Of a stretch of DNA of 64,000 nt, positions 49,977 to 59,889 are shown one piece after another; position 1 is the stretch's first letter; the number at the start of each line of letters is the position of its first letter. The stretch is from Mucilaginibacter sp. cycad4 (lineage in GTDB: Bacteria; Bacteroidota; Bacteroidia; Sphingobacteriales; Sphingobacteriaceae): the NCBI RefSeq assembly GCF_034263275.1, contig NZ_CP139559.1, positions 4,216,001-4,280,000 on the forward strand, read 5' to 3'. The notes beneath the pieces are model-generated. The model saw nothing but the letters and a program-made list of their open reading frames with translations. It made no database searches and had not been told where the DNA came from. Both the position numbers and the translations under genes were made by a program.

Positions 49977-52900
49977 TTAACCGGCTACTTCGGTAATTTG
50001 GTTTATCATGTTTTGATGGATCCTCGCCCCAAAGTGCCCGGCATCAAGTTTCAGAACTTCGGTAAAGGCTTTTTGTGCCTGCTCAAAATCATGTAAACCG
50101 AGATATCCCAGTCCCTGTAAAAAGTAGCAGTGCACGCGGTTCCTTACCTGCAAGTCATCTTCAAAAATGAGCAAATTTGGCAGCGAGACGGCAAAGTAAT
50201 CAATTTTTACGTTATCATCCATGTGCCCGATACCATAATTAAGCAGTTTTTTGAAGATCCGCTCTGCCGATGTACTGTCACCCAGACATTTTTTTGCTAA
50301 ACCCTGATAAAAGATCTTATCCGGCTGCTGATCGTTATAAAAAACGGCCGCTGTCGGGTCTTCCAAACCGATGGCTGCCTGCTCAAAATATGCCTTTGCT
50401 TCTTCGATTTGCTGCAGGTTTTCGTAAGCCCGGCCCAACCAATAAAAGATGTCATTTTCCTGCGTGCCGAACAGTTTGCCTTCGCCTAAATTATGCGGAT
50501 AGGTTTGCGCTTGAGTTAACTGTTCAATGGCTTCATTGTATTTGCCCTCGCGGATGTTTTGCTTAGCCATTTCAACCAATGATGAAACGTACTGTCCAGA
50601 CGCCTTGCCTTCACCTCCCTCCCATGGGTGAAAAGTTCTTTGCGTTACCTGTTGAAAAGCCGTTTGGTGCTCACCCAAAAAGTTATACAATGTTGCGCGC
50701 TCCAGGTAAACATCATCACGCAGTTTGGCGGTTTCCAGGTTAGCTTCAACAAATTTCAGGCGTGCATCAGCAGGGTGGTTCAGTTTTTTGTAAAGCTGGT
50801 CAAGCTCCATCAGGATGCGGGCATCCGTCGTATCCAGCGCGAAGGCTTTTTCAAAACATATTAAAGCTTTTGCCGGGTCGTTGCGCTTGTTATAATATGC
50901 AATACCCAAATTCCTGAACACGGTTGGGAAAGCGTCATCTAACTGTACCGATGCTTCCCAGGCTGCTATGGCATCATCATATTGCAGCTTATCATAAAAC
51001 AGGTTGCCTAAGTAATAAGGTGCTTTGGCATCGGTTGGCACCAGGGCAGCGGCCAATTTCAACACACTGATATCTTCCAGCCTATCAGGGAAACATAAAT
51101 ACGAATCAGCCGCCGAAGCCAGTTTAAAATATTCAGCTGCCTGTTCATTATTACCCAACTGGCAGGCAAAGTAGCCAAGGTAATAGTATACCATAGGGCT
51201 GGTAGCATCACTATTCACCGCATAATTTAGCAGATCGGTAGCTTCCCTGTATAGCCCCGCATTAGCATAATCAAGCGCGTATTCAATGTAGTTTTGGTAA
51301 TAACCGCGCGATAGTTTAGTAAGTTCATTAAGGCCGCTCATGGCTCTTTCCTCATTGCCTAAAGCTTTGTAAGCATATACCAGCTCAAACAAAGCACCTA
51401 AGTTAAACGCATCCCTTTTGATAGCTGCAGCACTTACTTCAACAGCCTCTTCAAACCGTTCCAGTTTGCGGAAAGCCACCGAACGTAAAACATAAGCTTT
51501 ACTGTTGTTAGCGTTCCTGTCTAAAGATGACAGTGAATGGTCAAGCGCCAGTTCATAATCGCCGTTTTCCAGGTCGATCTGTGCTACCGAAAAATAGCCG
51601 CTGTCTTTCCAGGCATTGCTCCAGGTGGCTTTGTAAAATGCTTTGTAGGCCTCCTCTTTCTTGCCGAGGAATTTTAACGCCAAACCTAAATTGTAATAGC
51701 ACTCGCTATCGTAAGGGTTAGGATTGCGCTGGGTAATAGTTTCAACCGCCATGCGGAAATAAGGCTCGCTTTTAGCAAACTGGCCGCGGCGCAGGTACCA
51801 TAAACCCAAAGCATTGTTATTACGGAGATCTTTCGGGTCGCGACGTAAAGCCTCTTCATAATAAGGTACCGGGCTGTAAGTAGCATGACGGTACTGCTCT
51901 AAATGTTGCGCGGTTAAAAACAGTTGCTCATTATTTTCAACATCGGCAGGTAACAACGCTGGTTTAGCTGCCTCCGGGATATTGTTCAACTTATTGCTTG
52001 CCGCATCGTATTTAATGAGCTCCTTACCCGCCTCCGAATGTACGGCAAGTAATAAAAGGCTTTCATCGATATTTTTAACGGCTATCTCCCTGGTATAAAC
52101 ATGCTCCGGTACAATGCAAACTTTTTCGCTTAGCAATACCTTACCATCGTGCTGCAGTTTGATGTTCAGGTTGTTTTGCTCGCCGGTTACGTAAACTTTT
52201 AATAATAGTTTACCGTCGGCATAGTCAAGCGCCAACAGGATATCTTTAGTAGCATTTTTTATTACGCCAAGCTCGCGGTATGGCATAAAATACTGGGTAA
52301 AGTGCTTTTCTTCATGCGGCATCAGCCAGGTAAAATCGGGCTGGTTATCGGTAAACATTCCGGTCATCAGCTCAATGTATGGGCCGTCCTCATCGGTCAG
52401 GTTCCTGTCCCAGGCCACGCCGAAATCGCTGTGGCCCCAGGTCCACTGTTTTTTACCGGGCGATACATGGTGATTGGCTACGTGCAGCAAGCCAGCTTGT
52501 GAATCATGCTCATATCCGCCTACAAAATCATAGTTGGAGTTGATGGCCATGTACGATGTTGGTACCGGGATATTTTTATACCTCGAGATATCCGTACCCG
52601 GCGAGTAATCAACCTTGTAATAAGTGCCAGTAGCGATGGGGAAAGTTGATACATCACGCTTGCCATGGTCAAAAACCGCATTAACATCAGGCGGAAAAAC
52701 CGACTGGTAATCATCATTAACTTTCACAGCAGGGTTTGCCCACCATAAAAAGGTTTGCGGCAGTGCGGAGCGATTATAAAGTTTTGCTTTTATTTCGATA
52801 TAAGCCTTATCAGGATGCAGGGTAAAGCCTGCCATGCCCTTGGTATGAAACATGCGCTCCACCTCGTTAACCCAAATGGTTTTGCTGCCGTCGGCGTTTT

Positions 52901-53315
52901 CTTCAATCTTATAGTCAACCGGTTCAAAAGTACTTGGGCGGTGGTGCTGCGGCCAGTTAAATTCAATACCGCCCGAAATCCAGGGACCGGTTAAGCCTAC
53001 CAGCGCCGGTTTAATTACCTGGTTGTAGTAAATAAAATGGCGGTCTTTGATCTTGTCATAAGCCATTTGGATCCGGCCGCCAAGCTCGGGCAGGATCAAC
53101 ACTTTAAGGTATTTATTCTCCAGGTACAGACCTGTGTATTCCTTATCTTCTTTTTCGTCGTAAATTTTTTCGATAACCGGGTTCGGGTACACCTTACCGC
53201 TGCTGCCCTGGTAAACCCGCTTCTCAAAAAACATGGGGTTTTTGTCGGGCTTGCCTATACCGTAGGTTGGGATAATTACCTTTTCTTCCCAAACATTTAC
53301 TGCTAAATTATTCAT
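49977..53315 (-). CDS. DUF5107 protein with C-terminal TPR array
   Basis: A 1112-aa protein with no evident signal peptide. About 1-420 is a DUF5107 region of galactose-mutarotase-like beta-sandwich type: ENKYLKVLILPELGGRIQMA, GPWISGGIEFNWPQHHRPST and LPQTFLWWANPAVKVNDDYQ. From about 490 on there are many TPR pairs (YNLGLALKFLGKKEEAYKAF, VFRNLGIAYYNKRNDPAKAL). Relatives occur in carbohydrate-use loci, and the mutarotase-like fold fits carbohydrate binding or processing. The activity is not known to me. It is 14 bp from the MFS gene. Confidence 0.85.
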   Translation of the reverse strand: MNNLAVNVWEEKVIIPTYGIGKPDKNPMFFEKRVYQGSSGKVYPNPVIEKIYDEKEDKEYTGLYLENKYLKVLILPELGGRIQMAYDKIKDRHFIYYNQVIKPALVGLTGPWISGGIEFNWPQHHRPSTFEPVDYKIEENADGSKTIWVNEVERMFHTKGMAGFTLHPDKAYIEIKAKLYNRSALPQTFLWWANPAVKVNDDYQSVFPPDVNAVFDHGKRDVSTFPIATGTYYKVDYSPGTDISRYKNIPVPTSYMAINSNYDFVGGYEHDSQAGLLHVANHHVSPGKKQWTWGHSDFGVAWDRNLTDEDGPYIELMTGMFTDNQPDFTWLMPHEEKHFTQYFMPYRELGVIKNATKDILLALDYADGKLLLKVYVTGEQNNLNIKLQHDGKVLLSEKVCIVPEHVYTREIAVKNIDESLLLLAVHSEAGKELIKYDAASNKLNNIPEAAKPALLPADVENNEQLFLTAQHLEQYRHATYSPVPYYEEALRRDPKDLRNNNALGLWYLRRGQFAKSEPYFRMAVETITQRNPNPYDSECYYNLGLALKFLGKKEEAYKAFYKATWSNAWKDSGYFSVAQIDLENGDYELALDHSLSSLDRNANNSKAYVLRSVAFRKLERFEEAVEVSAAAIKRDAFNLGALFELVYAYKALGNEERAMSGLNELTKLSRGYYQNYIEYALDYANAGLYREATDLLNYAVNSDATSPMVYYYLGYFACQLGNNEQAAEYFKLASAADSYLCFPDRLEDISVLKLAAALVPTDAKAPYYLGNLFYDKLQYDDAIAAWEASVQLDDAFPTVFRNLGIAYYNKRNDPAKALICFEKAFALDTTDARILMELDQLYKKLNHPADARLKFVEANLETAKLRDDVYLERATLYNFLGEHQTAFQQVTQRTFHPWEGGEGKASGQYVSSLVEMAKQNIREGKYNEAIEQLTQAQTYPHNLGEGKLFGTQENDIFYWLGRAYENLQQIEEAKAYFEQAAIGLEDPTAAVFYNDQQPDKIFYQGLAKKCLGDSTSAERIFKKLLNYGIGHMDDNVKIDYFAVSLPNLLIFEDDLQVRNRVHCYFLQGLGYLGLHDFEQAQKAFTEVLKLDAGHFGARIHQNMINQITEVAG

Positions 53316-53329
53316 GTAGCTTATAATTA

Positions 53330-54688
53330 TTAATGTCTTATTAAATTTTCTTCTAACTCTTCAAGGGTTTGGCCTTTAGTTTCTTTCACTTTCTTCAGCA
53401 CAAACAAAAAGCCTAAAAAGCAGATCGCGGCGTACATATAAAATGGCCCGTAAGTGCCCAATACCTTGGCCAGTATCGGAAAGGTGAACACCAGTATAAA
53501 ATAGGCTCCCCATAAGGACACAATGGCCACGGTTGATGCCGCGCCGCGGATCTTATTAGGAAAAATCTCCGAGATAAGCACCCAGGTGATGGGCGCAAGC
53601 GAAAGCGCATAGGTACTGATGGCCAGCAATACAAATATTGACACCAGTTTAGCCGACATTTGATTTTGGAGCAGGTAAGCCAACACAATATAAAATATGG
53701 ATAAACCCAACGAACCGATAAGCATCAACGGCTTACGGCCAAGCTTATCAACCTGCCACATAGCCAGCAGGGTAAATACCAGGTTAACGATACCGATAGA
53801 AACGGTTTCAAACAATTGCTGATTTAGGCTTGACCCAACCGATGCAAATATGGTTGAGGTATAATTGAACACCACATTGATGCCGCAAAACTGCTGAAAC
53901 ACTGCCAGCGTAATGCCTATCAGCACCGCAGGGCGTACAGCCTTTTCAAATACCGCCCGGTATGATTGCTTGCTTACCCCGCCTTTCAATGATTTTTCAA
54001 TGGCTTCCTGCGTGGAGGTAACAAATGCCTCGGAGCCAATTTTGTAAAGTACCTTTTCGGCATCTTCATTCCTGCCAACTTTCATGAGCCACCTCGGGCT
54101 TTCGGGCAGGAACAATACGCCCAGCATAAAAACTACTGCGGGTACGGTACCCAGGCCAAACATCCATCGCCAGGCATTATCGCCGGTATCTGCCAAAAAG
54201 TAATTGCACAGGTTAGTGATCAGGATACCCAACACTACCGTAAGCTGGTTAATGGCCACGTTACGGCCGCGCACCTTGGCAGGCGAAATCTCGGCTATGT
54301 ACATAGGGCAAAGCATGGAGGCCATGCCTACACCAACACCCGCTGCAAAACGCATGGTAATAAAATAGGCAAGCCATGTTGATACCGAAATAGCCAAAGA
54401 TGATACCGCGAAAATGAACGCGGCAATCATCAGTCCCGGCTTGCGGCCAAATTTTTCGGCGATGCTACCAGCAATGATACAGCCAACAATACAGCCCAGG
54501 GCCAGTGAGCCGGTTAGGAAGCCCTCCCAAACAGGGTCAAGCGCAAACTCCTTGCGGAGGAACGGCAACGCACCCGATATTACGGCAAAATCAAAGCCGA
54601 ACAGGTAGCCGCCCAGCGCCGATATAAAGGAGATCCCTATAATGTAGCTGCTGTTAAACTTAACTTCTTTTTTTAAATCGATGGTCAT
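53330..54688 (-). CDS. MFS sugar porter (sugar:proton symporter)
   Basis: A 452-aa inner-membrane protein with 12 helices. Sugar-porter motifs are present: GYLFGFDFAVISGALPFL in helix 1, RFAAGVGVGMASMLCPMYIA with EISPAKVRGR, PESPRWLM in the central loop, and QQFCGINVVFNYTSTIF. It probably takes up a monosaccharide released in the periplasm, most likely galactose given the neighbours. Confidence 0.92.
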   Translation of the reverse strand: MTIDLKKEVKFNSSYIIGISFISALGGYLFGFDFAVISGALPFLRKEFALDPVWEGFLTGSLALGCIVGCIIAGSIAEKFGRKPGLMIAAFIFAVSSLAISVSTWLAYFITMRFAAGVGVGMASMLCPMYIAEISPAKVRGRNVAINQLTVVLGILITNLCNYFLADTGDNAWRWMFGLGTVPAVVFMLGVLFLPESPRWLMKVGRNEDAEKVLYKIGSEAFVTSTQEAIEKSLKGGVSKQSYRAVFEKAVRPAVLIGITLAVFQQFCGINVVFNYTSTIFASVGSSLNQQLFETVSIGIVNLVFTLLAMWQVDKLGRKPLMLIGSLGLSIFYIVLAYLLQNQMSAKLVSIFVLLAISTYALSLAPITWVLISEIFPNKIRGAASTVAIVSLWGAYFILVFTFPILAKVLGTYGPFYMYAAICFLGFLFVLKKVKETKGQTLEELEENLIRH

Positions 54689-54727
54689 TTTATGTTGGTT
54701 AGCTTCTTCTCTTTATAAATCTACTTT

Positions 54728-54898
54728 AATTAAGAAGTTATTTAAGTTTGATTGTTTTTAATGTAGAGACGCATAATTGCGTCTCTCGCGTGCAATTTAA
54801 GTTTGCCTATTCACCTTAAAATCTGCTTGTCCTCAGGGAGACGCAATTATGCGTTTCTACAAAACTTGTTTTTCAATCGTTTTTAAATAACTTCTAAC
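54728..54898. repeat. Nested palindrome, family B copy 1 with outer arms
   Basis: The inner arms GTAGAGACGCATAATTGCGT (54763 on) and their inverse (to 54860) form a strong hairpin, each arm itself palindromic. The outer arms TTAAGAAGTTATTTAAGTTT and TTTTTAAATAACTTCTAA pair with each other and resemble the outer arms of the family A copy at 41707-41881. It lies in the gap between the MFS and GH97 genes. Confidence 0.8.
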
Positions 54899-54942
54899 AT
54901 CTATTGTTTATATAAAACTGCTTTTTACTTTATCCTTTCACC

Positions 54943-56904
54943 TCAATTTCCGTGCAGGTGTACAACCGCGCCGCCGCCCGGTGCCAGTTTCAGGTTCAAT
55001 TTGGTTGACCGGTTTACGGTGATGGTTTTATGCTCATATTTTTCAGCGTTTTTATCTGCATCGGGGGCATCACTGTACAGATCGGCAGTATAATTAACTC
55101 CAGCTGGCAGAAAGGAGAAATCAACATTAATGTCCCTTGCATCCCAGTTGGTCATGGCGCCAACGTACCAGTCGCTGCCTTTCTTTTTTGCTATCGCGAT
55201 GTATTCGCCTACTTTGGCATCCAGTGGTTTAGTTTCATCAAAAACTGTCGGTACGGCCGATAAATAGGCTTCGATATCCGGATATTTTTCATACTCAGTA
55301 GGCGAATCACAAAACACGGCCAGCGGCTGATCGAATACCACAAACATGGCCAGTTCATGGCAACGGGTGCCTTGTGTTGATGGCAGCCCCTCAGCTATCG
55401 GCTTAAAAGTGTCTTTTGATTTGTTGCGCATGGAGCCCGGCGTATAATCCAACGGACCGCCCAGCATCCTGATGAAAGGGAAAGTGGTATGATGTACCGG
55501 GCTGGTTGTAAAATCCCATTTTGAACATTCCTGACCGCGCACAGCCTCGTAGTTTACAATATTGGGATAAGTACGCTGCAAACCGGTTGGTTTTGAGCAG
55601 CCATGAAAATCAACCATCAGGTGACGTTTGGCAGCACCTTCGGCAATTACCTGCAGCCATTTAATGGCCTGCTGATCGTCACGGTCGAAAAAATCGACTT
55701 TAATACCTACCGCGCCAATGTCCTTTAAGTAATCAAGGTTAGCATCCAGGTCTTTCAATAAAGGTGAAGCCACGCACCAAACAAAGATGCCGACATGCTT
55801 TTCGCTGGCATGCTGAATAACCGCCCGGATATCTGTTTTTTGAAGACGTTTTTTGACATCATAATTATCGCTCCAGCCTGCATCTATCATCATGTACTCC
55901 AAATGATTTTTTGCGGCGAAATCGGTATAAAAATTATACAATTGTGTACTGCGGTTTTCCATACCAGATGGAATTGGTGCGCCGGGCAAAATGGCATCAT
56001 GCCACCACTCCCAGGCCGCTTTGCCAGGTTTTATCCATGCAGTATTTTCCAATACCGAAGGTTTCGAGAGCTTATAAATGAGCTGGTTGTTCAGTAAAGT
56101 TTTATCATCATCGGTAGCGATGAGCACACGCCATGGGTATTCCTTTTTGCCGGGTTCTTTGGCGATATAATTTTCGCGCGAGGTAACTACCGATACAAAA
56201 TCTCCCCAGCTACCCATTTTAGTAGTCGCCGGGTAGCCAGCCCATTCACCAATGATGTTCCCGTTTTTCTTTTTAACGTACATGCCGGGGTAATCAAACA
56301 GGTCGGCTTCGGCTATAACCAGCTTTACGCCGTTATTGTAACTGTACAACGCCGGGGTTATGGCATGTTTATCTTCCTTTACTTCGCTGATGGATTTGTA
56401 TTGGTTGTAAGCCAGTTCCCAGGCGGTGTAATTATCTGTTTCGGCAATGATTGCACCGGGATTCCCTTTTAAATTAAAATCAGCTTGTTCGCTCATCACT
56501 TTAACCGAATCTTTCAAATCAGTAACAAAACGATAAGCCACGCCCTCATTATAAGCGCGGACAAGCAGTTTATAGTTCCCCGCAAAGCTTATAGCTAATT
56601 CATTATAATTATCGGTAAGCACCGCGGTTTTGCCATACAGCGGGCGAATGATTTTATTTACGGTTGATGGTTTGGCGCTTAATACTCTGGCATTTGCACC
56701 AAGGGTAGTTTTATCAAGCTTAAGGCCAATAGCCGATAGCGAGATCAACCGGTTGTTTTTATAGTTTAATGCATAGCTAATACTATCATTTACCTTAAGC
56801 TCCAGCTTCAGGTTATTATCCGGTGATTTAACCGTGTAGCTTTGAGCCGAAACGCGAAGGGCAAAAGCAGACAGCACAAAAAATATCAGGGTATGTTTTT
56901 TCAT
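54943..56904 (-). CDS. GH97 glycoside hydrolase, probable retaining alpha-galactosidase type
   Basis: A 653-aa secreted enzyme with a signal peptide (LSAFALRVSAQ). It has an N-terminal beta-sandwich (about 25-285), a TIM barrel (about 290-560) and a C-terminal beta domain. YMMIDAGW (337-344), GIKVDFFDRDD (400-410), LMVDFHGCSKPTG and NYEAVRG (with Glu453) are GH97 barrel motifs. The aspartate in the KVDFFDRDD segment fits retaining members, whereas inverting SusB-type enzymes use glutamates elsewhere. This points to alpha-galactosidase activity (inference). It overlaps galM by 4 bases. Confidence 0.88.
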   Translation of the reverse strand: MKKHTLIFFVLSAFALRVSAQSYTVKSPDNNLKLELKVNDSISYALNYKNNRLISLSAIGLKLDKTTLGANARVLSAKPSTVNKIIRPLYGKTAVLTDNYNELAISFAGNYKLLVRAYNEGVAYRFVTDLKDSVKVMSEQADFNLKGNPGAIIAETDNYTAWELAYNQYKSISEVKEDKHAITPALYSYNNGVKLVIAEADLFDYPGMYVKKKNGNIIGEWAGYPATTKMGSWGDFVSVVTSRENYIAKEPGKKEYPWRVLIATDDDKTLLNNQLIYKLSKPSVLENTAWIKPGKAAWEWWHDAILPGAPIPSGMENRSTQLYNFYTDFAAKNHLEYMMIDAGWSDNYDVKKRLQKTDIRAVIQHASEKHVGIFVWCVASPLLKDLDANLDYLKDIGAVGIKVDFFDRDDQQAIKWLQVIAEGAAKRHLMVDFHGCSKPTGLQRTYPNIVNYEAVRGQECSKWDFTTSPVHHTTFPFIRMLGGPLDYTPGSMRNKSKDTFKPIAEGLPSTQGTRCHELAMFVVFDQPLAVFCDSPTEYEKYPDIEAYLSAVPTVFDETKPLDAKVGEYIAIAKKKGSDWYVGAMTNWDARDINVDFSFLPAGVNYTADLYSDAPDADKNAEKYEHKTITVNRSTKLNLKLAPGGGAVVHLHGN

Positions 56905-57935
56905 ATAGTACCAAACTTGTATAAAATGCTTTGATCGTAAACATCGCCGGCCTGCAATATGGCCTGCGGAAAATTAGGGTGATTGATGCTATCCGGATAA
57001 TGCTGGCACTCAAGGCACAGCGCATCAAAAGGTTTTGCCGGTTTACCTGTATGTGTAGGTGCCGTGCTGCTTAAATAATCGCCGGTGTACAGGAATATGC
57101 CCGGGTAATCGGTATAAACTTCAAGGCTGCGGCCCGATGTTTCATCAATTAAAAGAGCGGCATTGGCGAGGGTATTATCTTCAGCTTCCCGGTTGATAAC
57201 GTAAAAAAGGTTAAGCCCCTCAACCTGGCTTTCATCTATCTTAAATTTATCGCCCAGCTTATCATTGTTAAAGGCCTTTTGTTTGGCAGGTATAATTGCC
57301 CCACTTGGCGTATAATCCTCGTACGAATCCACGATATGTTCCGATAAAACGGTAAGTTTGTGGTTATAGATCTTACTTTTAAATGCCGATAAATTAAAGT
57401 AAGCGTGATTGGTAAAATTAGCTATTGTAGCTTTATCAGTAGTAGCTTTATAACTGACCATCAACTCATTATCATCGCTCCAGGTATAGATAACCATAAG
57501 TTCTAAGGTTCCGGGGTAGCCTCCATCGCCATCAGCACTGGTCAGGGTCATCACTACACCATTATCAATAGTTTCGGCAGTAAACACCCTATAGTTAAAA
57601 CCGCTTTTACCTGCATGGTTGGAATTTTTACCATCATTGGCATCCAGCTGATAGATCTTACCATCCAACCTGAACCGGGCATTGCTGATACGATTGGCAT
57701 AACGACCTATAGTTGAGCCTATATAACAGGTATCATTTAAATATCTTTCCAAATCGGGGAAGCCAACAACCACGTTTTCGAGCTGTTGCTGCTTATCAGG
57801 CACCACAATTGATACAATGGCTGCACCGTAATTAGTAAGCTCAACATAAGCCCCGCTTTCATTTCCGATCCTGAAAAGGAAAACATCGGCGCCATTAACC
57901 TGCCCCCATAACCTGGATGAAGTTTTAACAGCCAT
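56901..57935 (-). CDS. galM: Aldose 1-epimerase
   Basis: A 344-aa galactose mutarotase-family protein. The catalytic His is in IANFTNHAYFNLS, and the catalytic Glu is in DALCLECQHYPDS near 305. YANRISNARFRLDGK and NSNHAGKSGFNYRVF are also family blocks. There is no signal peptide, so it is cytosolic. It converts beta- to alpha-galactose for catabolism. It is the first gene of the PUL operon and shares a 229-bp region with the divergent AraC gene, in which I see no clear TAnnTTTG box. Confidence 0.92.
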   Translation of the reverse strand: MAVKTSSRLWGQVNGADVFLFRIGNESGAYVELTNYGAAIVSIVVPDKQQQLENVVVGFPDLERYLNDTCYIGSTIGRYANRISNARFRLDGKIYQLDANDGKNSNHAGKSGFNYRVFTAETIDNGVVMTLTSADGDGGYPGTLELMVIYTWSDDNELMVSYKATTDKATIANFTNHAYFNLSAFKSKIYNHKLTVLSEHIVDSYEDYTPSGAIIPAKQKAFNNDKLGDKFKIDESQVEGLNLFYVINREAEDNTLANAALLIDETSGRSLEVYTDYPGIFLYTGDYLSSTAPTHTGKPAKPFDALCLECQHYPDSINHPNFPQAILQAGDVYDQSILYKFGTI

Positions 57936-58164
57936 GTGTGTATTGACATTTAAATTGGTACCTCATGTAATTATCTGTTATTAAACAGGCGATCCACCTG
58001 TTTAGTCCTTAATTGGTTTTGGTAAACCTACTATGAAACAGCGGTTAAAAAAATGGATATTTCTTAAAAAGTGATGGATAATACTATCATCCATCAACAG
58101 CAATTAAAAACTTGTCATCATCAAAAAAATAAATACCTTTAAATACCAATTATGCTGTAATGTT

Positions 58165-59061
58165 ATGAACGCGATAGCTGAGCCCAAAAAGCGGATCAAA
58201 GAAGGCTTTATCGGTCAAAAAATGATCGTTTTGCCGCCAAACATTAAAAAATCCATTACCAACAATGCTTTAATTAAAGGCTTTTACCTTACCGCAATAG
58301 GCTATTACCCCAAAGCTGCATACCACGACCGAGAGCGCCGCACCGGCAGCAGCGAATATATTTTACTTTATTGCATAGATGGAGAAGGCTATGTTTATTT
58401 AGGCGGGCAGGACCATGTACTTAAACCCAATACTTTTTTCATCATTCCGCGCAACACAGCACACCGTTACAAAAGTTCCGAAACCACCCCCTGGAGTATT
58501 TACTGGGTGCATTTCAGTGGCTCAAATTCGCAGCTCATTTATGAGCGCTCGCTTGATAACGGGCAGCCCGCGGTACAATCCGTTCCGTATGATAGCAGCC
58601 GGATCAAACTGTATGAGCAGATCTACGCCGTGCTCGAACACAGCTATCATGAAAAAGAAATGGAGATCGTAAACATCAACCTGCTCAATTTCATCTCCTC
58701 CCTGGTATACTACAAACAAACCAACCCGGTTGATTATGATAATGATTTTGTGAGCAACTCTATCGCTTATATGAAAAAACACATCAGCAAAAAATTTGAG
58801 GTAATGCACCTGGCTAAGCAGCAGGGTATTTCGGCATCACATTATTTGCGGCTGTTTAAACAAAAAACCGGCTCATCACCCATCAACTATTTCAACCTGC
58901 TCAAGATCCAGGCTTCCTGTCAGTATTTATACTTTACCGACAGGAGCATTAAAGAGATCTGCTCAGACCTGGGTTTTGACGATCCCTATTATTTTTCACG
59001 GTTGTTTACCAAGCTGATTGGCATGTCGCCATCGAAGTATAGGAAAACACATAAGCGGTAA
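58165..59061 (+). CDS. AraC-family transcriptional regulator
   Basis: A 298-aa protein. The N-terminal cupin sugar-binding domain (about 60-150) shows VLKPNTFFIIPRNTAHRYKS and WSIYWVHFSGSNSQ. The C-terminal double HTH (about 205-298) shows FEVMHLAKQQGISASHYLRLFKQ and RSIKEICSDLGFDDPYYFSR. It is divergent from the galM-GH97-MFS-DUF5107-GH36 operon and is the obvious candidate activator, with galactose or an alpha-galactoside as the inducer. Confidence 0.92.
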   Translation: MNAIAEPKKRIKEGFIGQKMIVLPPNIKKSITNNALIKGFYLTAIGYYPKAAYHDRERRTGSSEYILLYCIDGEGYVYLGGQDHVLKPNTFFIIPRNTAHRYKSSETTPWSIYWVHFSGSNSQLIYERSLDNGQPAVQSVPYDSSRIKLYEQIYAVLEHSYHEKEMEIVNINLLNFISSLVYYKQTNPVDYDNDFVSNSIAYMKKHISKKFEVMHLAKQQGISASHYLRLFKQKTGSSPINYFNLLKIQASCQYLYFTDRSIKEICSDLGFDDPYYFSRLFTKLIGMSPSKYRKTHKR

Positions 59062-59078
59062 TACCGGGCGGAGATTTC

Positions 59079-59285
59079 GGCTAAAGCCAATTGGGTTGTT
59101 TATCCTTTGTCCGTCGGTTAAAACCGACGGCAATGAAGTTGTTTTTTTGTAGAGACGCATAATTGCGTCTCCCCGCAGGACAAGCCGCTTAACAAGAGCG
59201 GAATCGGCCACAATTGGAAAATCGTTTGGCATGTCGGTGAATCAAACGTAATTTGCATACGGGAGACGCAATTATGCGTCTCTAC
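59079..59285. repeat. Family C unit followed by family B copy 2
   Basis: GGCTAAAGCC (59079-59088) and CCGTCGGTTAAAACCGACGG (59111-59130) are family C units. GTAGAGACGCATAATTGCGT (59149 on) and its inverse (to 59285) are a family B palindrome. Unlike copy 1 there are no clear outer arms. The repeat ends 14 bp before the DUF6886 start. Confidence 0.8.
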
Positions 59286-59299
59286 GAAAAATATTGGCT

Positions 59300-59830
59300 A
59301 TGCACCCGCCCAAACCCCGACTTTTCCATATCAGCGAACAGCCCGGCATCAGCATATTTGCCCCCCGCCCTTCCCCATCGAATTTTGATAATATTACCGC
59401 TGACGTTGTTTTTGCCATCAGCGATCAGTTGCTGCATAACTACCTCTTACCCCGCGATTGCCCGAGGGTTACATTTTATACTGGCCCTTATACCACAGCT
59501 ACAGATAAGCAAAAGTTCATAGGCAATACAACGGCCAGTCATATTGTTGCTGTGGAAAGTGGCTGGTATCAGCAGATAAAGAAAACCACCCTGTATTGTT
59601 ATGAGTTTATGCCGGATGATTTTATGCTGATAGATGAATGCGCGGGTTATTATGTATCCTATAAACCGGCTTTGCCAATAGCGGTAACTGTTATTGATGA
59701 TATTATGGCCACATTGTTAAGCCGGGATATCGAACTGCGGTTTATGCCATCGTTAACTGAGATTGCTGATGCTGTGCGCAATTCGAGCCTTCAGTTTTCG
59801 TTGATCAGGATGCGGAATGCGAAGGGATGA
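59300..59830 (+). CDS. DUF6886-family protein
   Basis: A 176-aa soluble protein. The N-terminal PRLFHISEQPGISIFAPRPS and CPRVTFY are typical of DUF6886, a family with an unknown function. ATG at 59300 is used instead of the TTG at 59294. It is not tightly linked to the next gene (83 bp). Confidence 0.8.
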   Translation: MHPPKPRLFHISEQPGISIFAPRPSPSNFDNITADVVFAISDQLLHNYLLPRDCPRVTFYTGPYTTATDKQKFIGNTTASHIVAVESGWYQQIKKTTLYCYEFMPDDFMLIDECAGYYVSYKPALPIAVTVIDDIMATLLSRDIELRFMPSLTEIADAVRNSSLQFSLIRMRNAKG

Positions 59831-59889
59831 TTTTTTTATTCCAACAGGTATAACCTTCCGTACCAATTCTTATATTCTTTATTTTTTGT

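Noticed and set aside
49977..53315. DUF5107 protein as an outer-membrane TonB-dependent transporter
   Set aside because: There is no signal peptide, plug domain or C-terminal barrel; TPR helices fill the second half.
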